Assembly: GCA_051880395.1 (NCBI GenBank)
Contig: JBJENW010000131.1
Location: 1-15,341 of the forward strand
Source: JBJENW01 sp051880395
GTDB lineage: Bacteria > Bacillota > Clostridia > Lachnospirales > Lachnospiraceae
DNA: 15,341 nt
Reading direction: 5' to 3'
Shown here: positions 13,457 to 15,341 of the stretch, one piece after another
Numbering within the stretch: the stretch's first letter is position 1
Layout of the letters: each line of letters starts with the position of its first letter
Translations under genes and position numbers: made by a program
The notes under the pieces: generated by a model
Database searches by the model: none
What the model saw: the letters and a program-made list of their open reading frames with translations, nothing else
Told to the model about the DNA's origin: nothing

Positions 13457-15043
13457 TTACTCGGCTTGCTGTTTGCGGCGATTCGAGAGATCTTCAATGC
13501 GGTTTTTTAAAAAATTAAGTTCTTCCGGTGAACAGAAGTCCAGACCGTTTTCTTCTTCTTCCGCAAGCAGAAGTTGTTGCAGAAGCTGTAAGAGCTGTTG
13601 CAGTTCGCGGTCCATCTGTCGTGTCATTTCAGCGTCTTTTGTACGGTCGATGACGGTATAAAGACGATAATCAGAGTCTGTATTTTCCATCGAATAAAGA
13701 TCGAAGGTGCGAATTCCGGCCAGAGTTTTACGCATCATACGGGTGCAGGATTTGCGGACAATATCTTTTGGCTGTGGTTCAAAGAGTGAAAACGGCTGTC
13801 CGTTTAAATCCTCTGCGCTGGCACCAATGAGGGATAGAAAGTATGGATTCGCATACAGCATGGTATTGTTTGAATCTAAAACGACATAGCCGCAGGGTGT
13901 CTGTTCAAAAATCGCTGCCTGCAGTTGAAAACGGTCGATCTGTTCCCCTAATGTATGAAGCTCTACCACCAGGTCTGTACGCACATCGGTCAATCGCTCC
14001 TGCGGCAATTGGCGGACAAGGAGAGGCAGGGTTCGGTTTGGAGCTTTGTTCGGTGTTTCGATATCGGAGTCTGATTTCCCGCTGGAAATTTCGGCTTCCG
14101 GAATGGACGAAAAAGCTTCTACTACTGTGCTGTCAAGTTGACTGCCACTGACACGATGGATTTCTTCAAGGGCTGTCTCGCGGGAAAATGCTTTACGGTA
14201 TGGTCGGTCTGTCGTCATGGCATCATAGGTGTCGGCAACAGCAAGAATACGGCTGCCGAGCGATAGGTTATTCGAGGAAAGACCGTCCGGGTATCCATGT
14301 CCGTCGACACGTTCGTGGTGATGACGAACCATTTCTGTAAGATCTTTTAGCTGGATCAGATTGTCGAGCATATCACTAGCGATACCAGGGTGAGACTGAA
14401 TCGTGTGAAATTCTGCGTCACTGAGTTTCCCGGGTTTGTTTAAAATCTCCAGCGGAATTTTTACTTTTCCGATATCATGCAGTAAAGCGGCCAGAGAAAT
14501 ATGAAACGTATCTTCTTCGGATAAATGCATATGTCTTGCAATCTGAGTCGCATACTTGTGAACGTTTTTAGAATGTAGTGCAGTATAAGTGTCTTTGGCT
14601 TCCAACAGACCGACTAAGGTGCTGATGACTTCCTCTACATCGCTGTTATATTGCTGACGTGCGGTCAGTTCTTCTGTGCGGTTTACCATGATCTCCAACA
14701 GATAGGTACGACCGGTGTCTGCATCACGAAACAGAGGAAAAGCATAATCATCGATATAGCGGATATTTCCGTCCGGAAGGATATCTTTTCGCTGGATCAG
14801 TGCTTTTTCACCTGTTTCGAGCGCACGCGCAACAGAGCAATACACACATGGTTTTCCACCGTTGGATATATTGTAGCAGGTTTCGCCGATGGTCGTATCT
14901 TTGTTTAGTTTGCGAAGTGTTAGAAAACTTTCATTTACATAGTGGATGCGAAATTGATCGTCCATGATGATATAAGCTATGGGGGTCTGTTCGATCAATG
15001 TGTGAATCAAAGTTTTGTCAGCCTGAAAAACTTGCGTTACCAT
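13457..15043 (-). CDS. PAS-HD-GYP-PAS sensor, probable cyclic-di-GMP phosphodiesterase
   Basis: A 528-aa cytoplasmic signalling protein without membrane helices. A first PAS domain (about 12-120) carries three cysteines, C56, C66 and C69, in CYNISNGGKPCVYC, a motif seen in some PAS domains that may bind metal or sense redox. The HD-GYP domain (about 135-315) has H189-D190 in LHDIGKVKIP, H242-H243 in HHHERVDGHG and G250-Y251-P252. After a polar linker comes a second PAS domain (about 372-475), then a Gln/Leu-rich coiled coil to the end. PAS domains usually precede HD-GYP, so the trailing PAS plus coil is unusual. The start at 15043 is set by AAGGAGG, eight bases upstream on the minus strand; the ATG at 15097 has none. 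An isolated TATAAT (15127-15122, minus) could be its -10, but no good -35 was found. Confidence 0.87.
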   Translation of the reverse strand: MVTQVFQADKTLIHTLIEQTPIAYIIMDDQFRIHYVNESFLTLRKLNKDTTIGETCYNISNGGKPCVYCSVARALETGEKALIQRKDILPDGNIRYIDDYAFPLFRDADTGRTYLLEIMVNRTEELTARQQYNSDVEEVISTLVGLLEAKDTYTALHSKNVHKYATQIARHMHLSEEDTFHISLAALLHDIGKVKIPLEILNKPGKLSDAEFHTIQSHPGIASDMLDNLIQLKDLTEMVRHHHERVDGHGYPDGLSSNNLSLGSRILAVADTYDAMTTDRPYRKAFSRETALEEIHRVSGSQLDSTVVEAFSSIPEAEISSGKSDSDIETPNKAPNRTLPLLVRQLPQERLTDVRTDLVVELHTLGEQIDRFQLQAAIFEQTPCGYVVLDSNNTMLYANPYFLSLIGASAEDLNGQPFSLFEPQPKDIVRKSCTRMMRKTLAGIRTFDLYSMENTDSDYRLYTVIDRTKDAEMTRQMDRELQQLLQLLQQLLLAEEEENGLDFCSPEELNFLKNRIEDLSNRRKQQAE

Positions 15044-15182
15044 ATTGCTTGCCTCCTTTTTGGGGTTTATAGATAGACTCTGCATAAAAAAATTCATTTT
15101 AGAGTATTTTTAGCCAATATCATTATAGTACTATATTACCACTAAAATAGGAAGTTTTCACTATTTTTTTATATTTTTTATC

Positions 15183-15266
15183 AAACTCGACTTCATTTCT
15201 GTCTAGCCGGATCTGTACGCGCCCCCTCAGTTGCTGTGTCCGCCGGATACCGAAAACGTCCGCATA
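15183..15266 (+). repeat. E4: right-half fragment of the palindromic element family
   Basis: This 84-nt stretch aligns without a net length change to 463-546 of E1. Shared blocks are AAACTCGACT, CATTTCTGTCTAGCC, ATCTGT, CGCCCCC and AAACGTCC. The middle has diverged. No matching left arm is found upstream, where the sequence is AT-rich (15044-15182), so this copy cannot form the long hairpin and looks truncated or internally deleted. Confidence 0.7.
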
Positions 15267-15292
15267 TAAGGAGTAAAGATTAGCCCGAATTA

Positions 15293-15311
15293 TTCACCGC
15301 TATACGGTGAA
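15293..15311. other. Short hairpin near the right edge
   Basis: TTCACCG (15293-15299) and CGGTGAA (15305-15311) are exact inverted copies with a 5-nt loop. No T-run follows. The role is unknown; it could be an operator for a gene beyond the window edge. Nothing else was recognised between E4 and the end. Confidence 0.4.
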
Positions 15312-15341
15312 AGTGGCTTAAAGTCATATAGTTACTGTATT

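Overview
The window looks like chromosome of a Gram-positive anaerobe of the Clostridia, most likely a Lachnospiraceae-type gut bacterium. This is inferred from moderate GC with AT-rich spacers, strong GGAGG ribosome sites, a LytTR/GHKL two-component pair, a GPH sugar carrier and HD-GYP proteins with 7TM or PAS sensors. No rRNA, tRNA, CRISPR array, transposase, integrase or phage gene was seen.

Layout: (1) 1-731 has no gene and is dominated by a huge palindrome (E1, 177-576). (2) An extended -10 promoter (662-689) drives a LytTR response regulator, a GHKL sensor kinase overlapping it by 8 bp, and 46 bp later a patatin-like lipase. (3) 3197-3411 is a dense regulatory spacer with five DnaA-box-like 9-mers and several palindromes, followed by a GPH transporter coupled by an ATGA overlap to a D-2-hydroxyacid dehydrogenase. 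(4) 5816-6452, between convergent genes, holds two head-to-head palindromic elements (E2 on minus, E3 on plus). (5) A minus-strand zinc-dependent phospholipase C-like gene. (6) A spacer with four inverted repeats at exact 30-bp spacing, then an operon of a radical SAM/SPASM-like enzyme, a flippase-like membrane protein and a membrane-anchored N-acetylmuramoyl-alanine amidase, closed by a terminator. (7) A 24-codon leader ORF overlapping a 7TM-HD-GYP gene, which converges through a shared bidirectional terminator on a PAS-HD-GYP-PAS gene. (8) A half-copy of the palindromic element (E4) near the right end.

How they work together: the genes fall into an envelope/lipid group (patatin, Zn-PLC-like protein, radical SAM, flippase, amidase), a signalling group (LytTR/GHKL pair and two probable cyclic-di-GMP phosphodiesterases) and a small uptake/redox unit (GPH carrier and dehydrogenase). 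Links between the groups are inference.

The best candidate for an undescribed system is the E1-E4 family. These are long palindromes of about 220-400 nt that share end motifs but have different interior stems. Between E2 and E3 the 90-nt cores differ at only four positions, and those four are two compensated base pairs. The outer arms also differ yet still pair. This points either to a structured non-coding RNA family or to a palindromic mobile element whose arms are kept identical by conversion.
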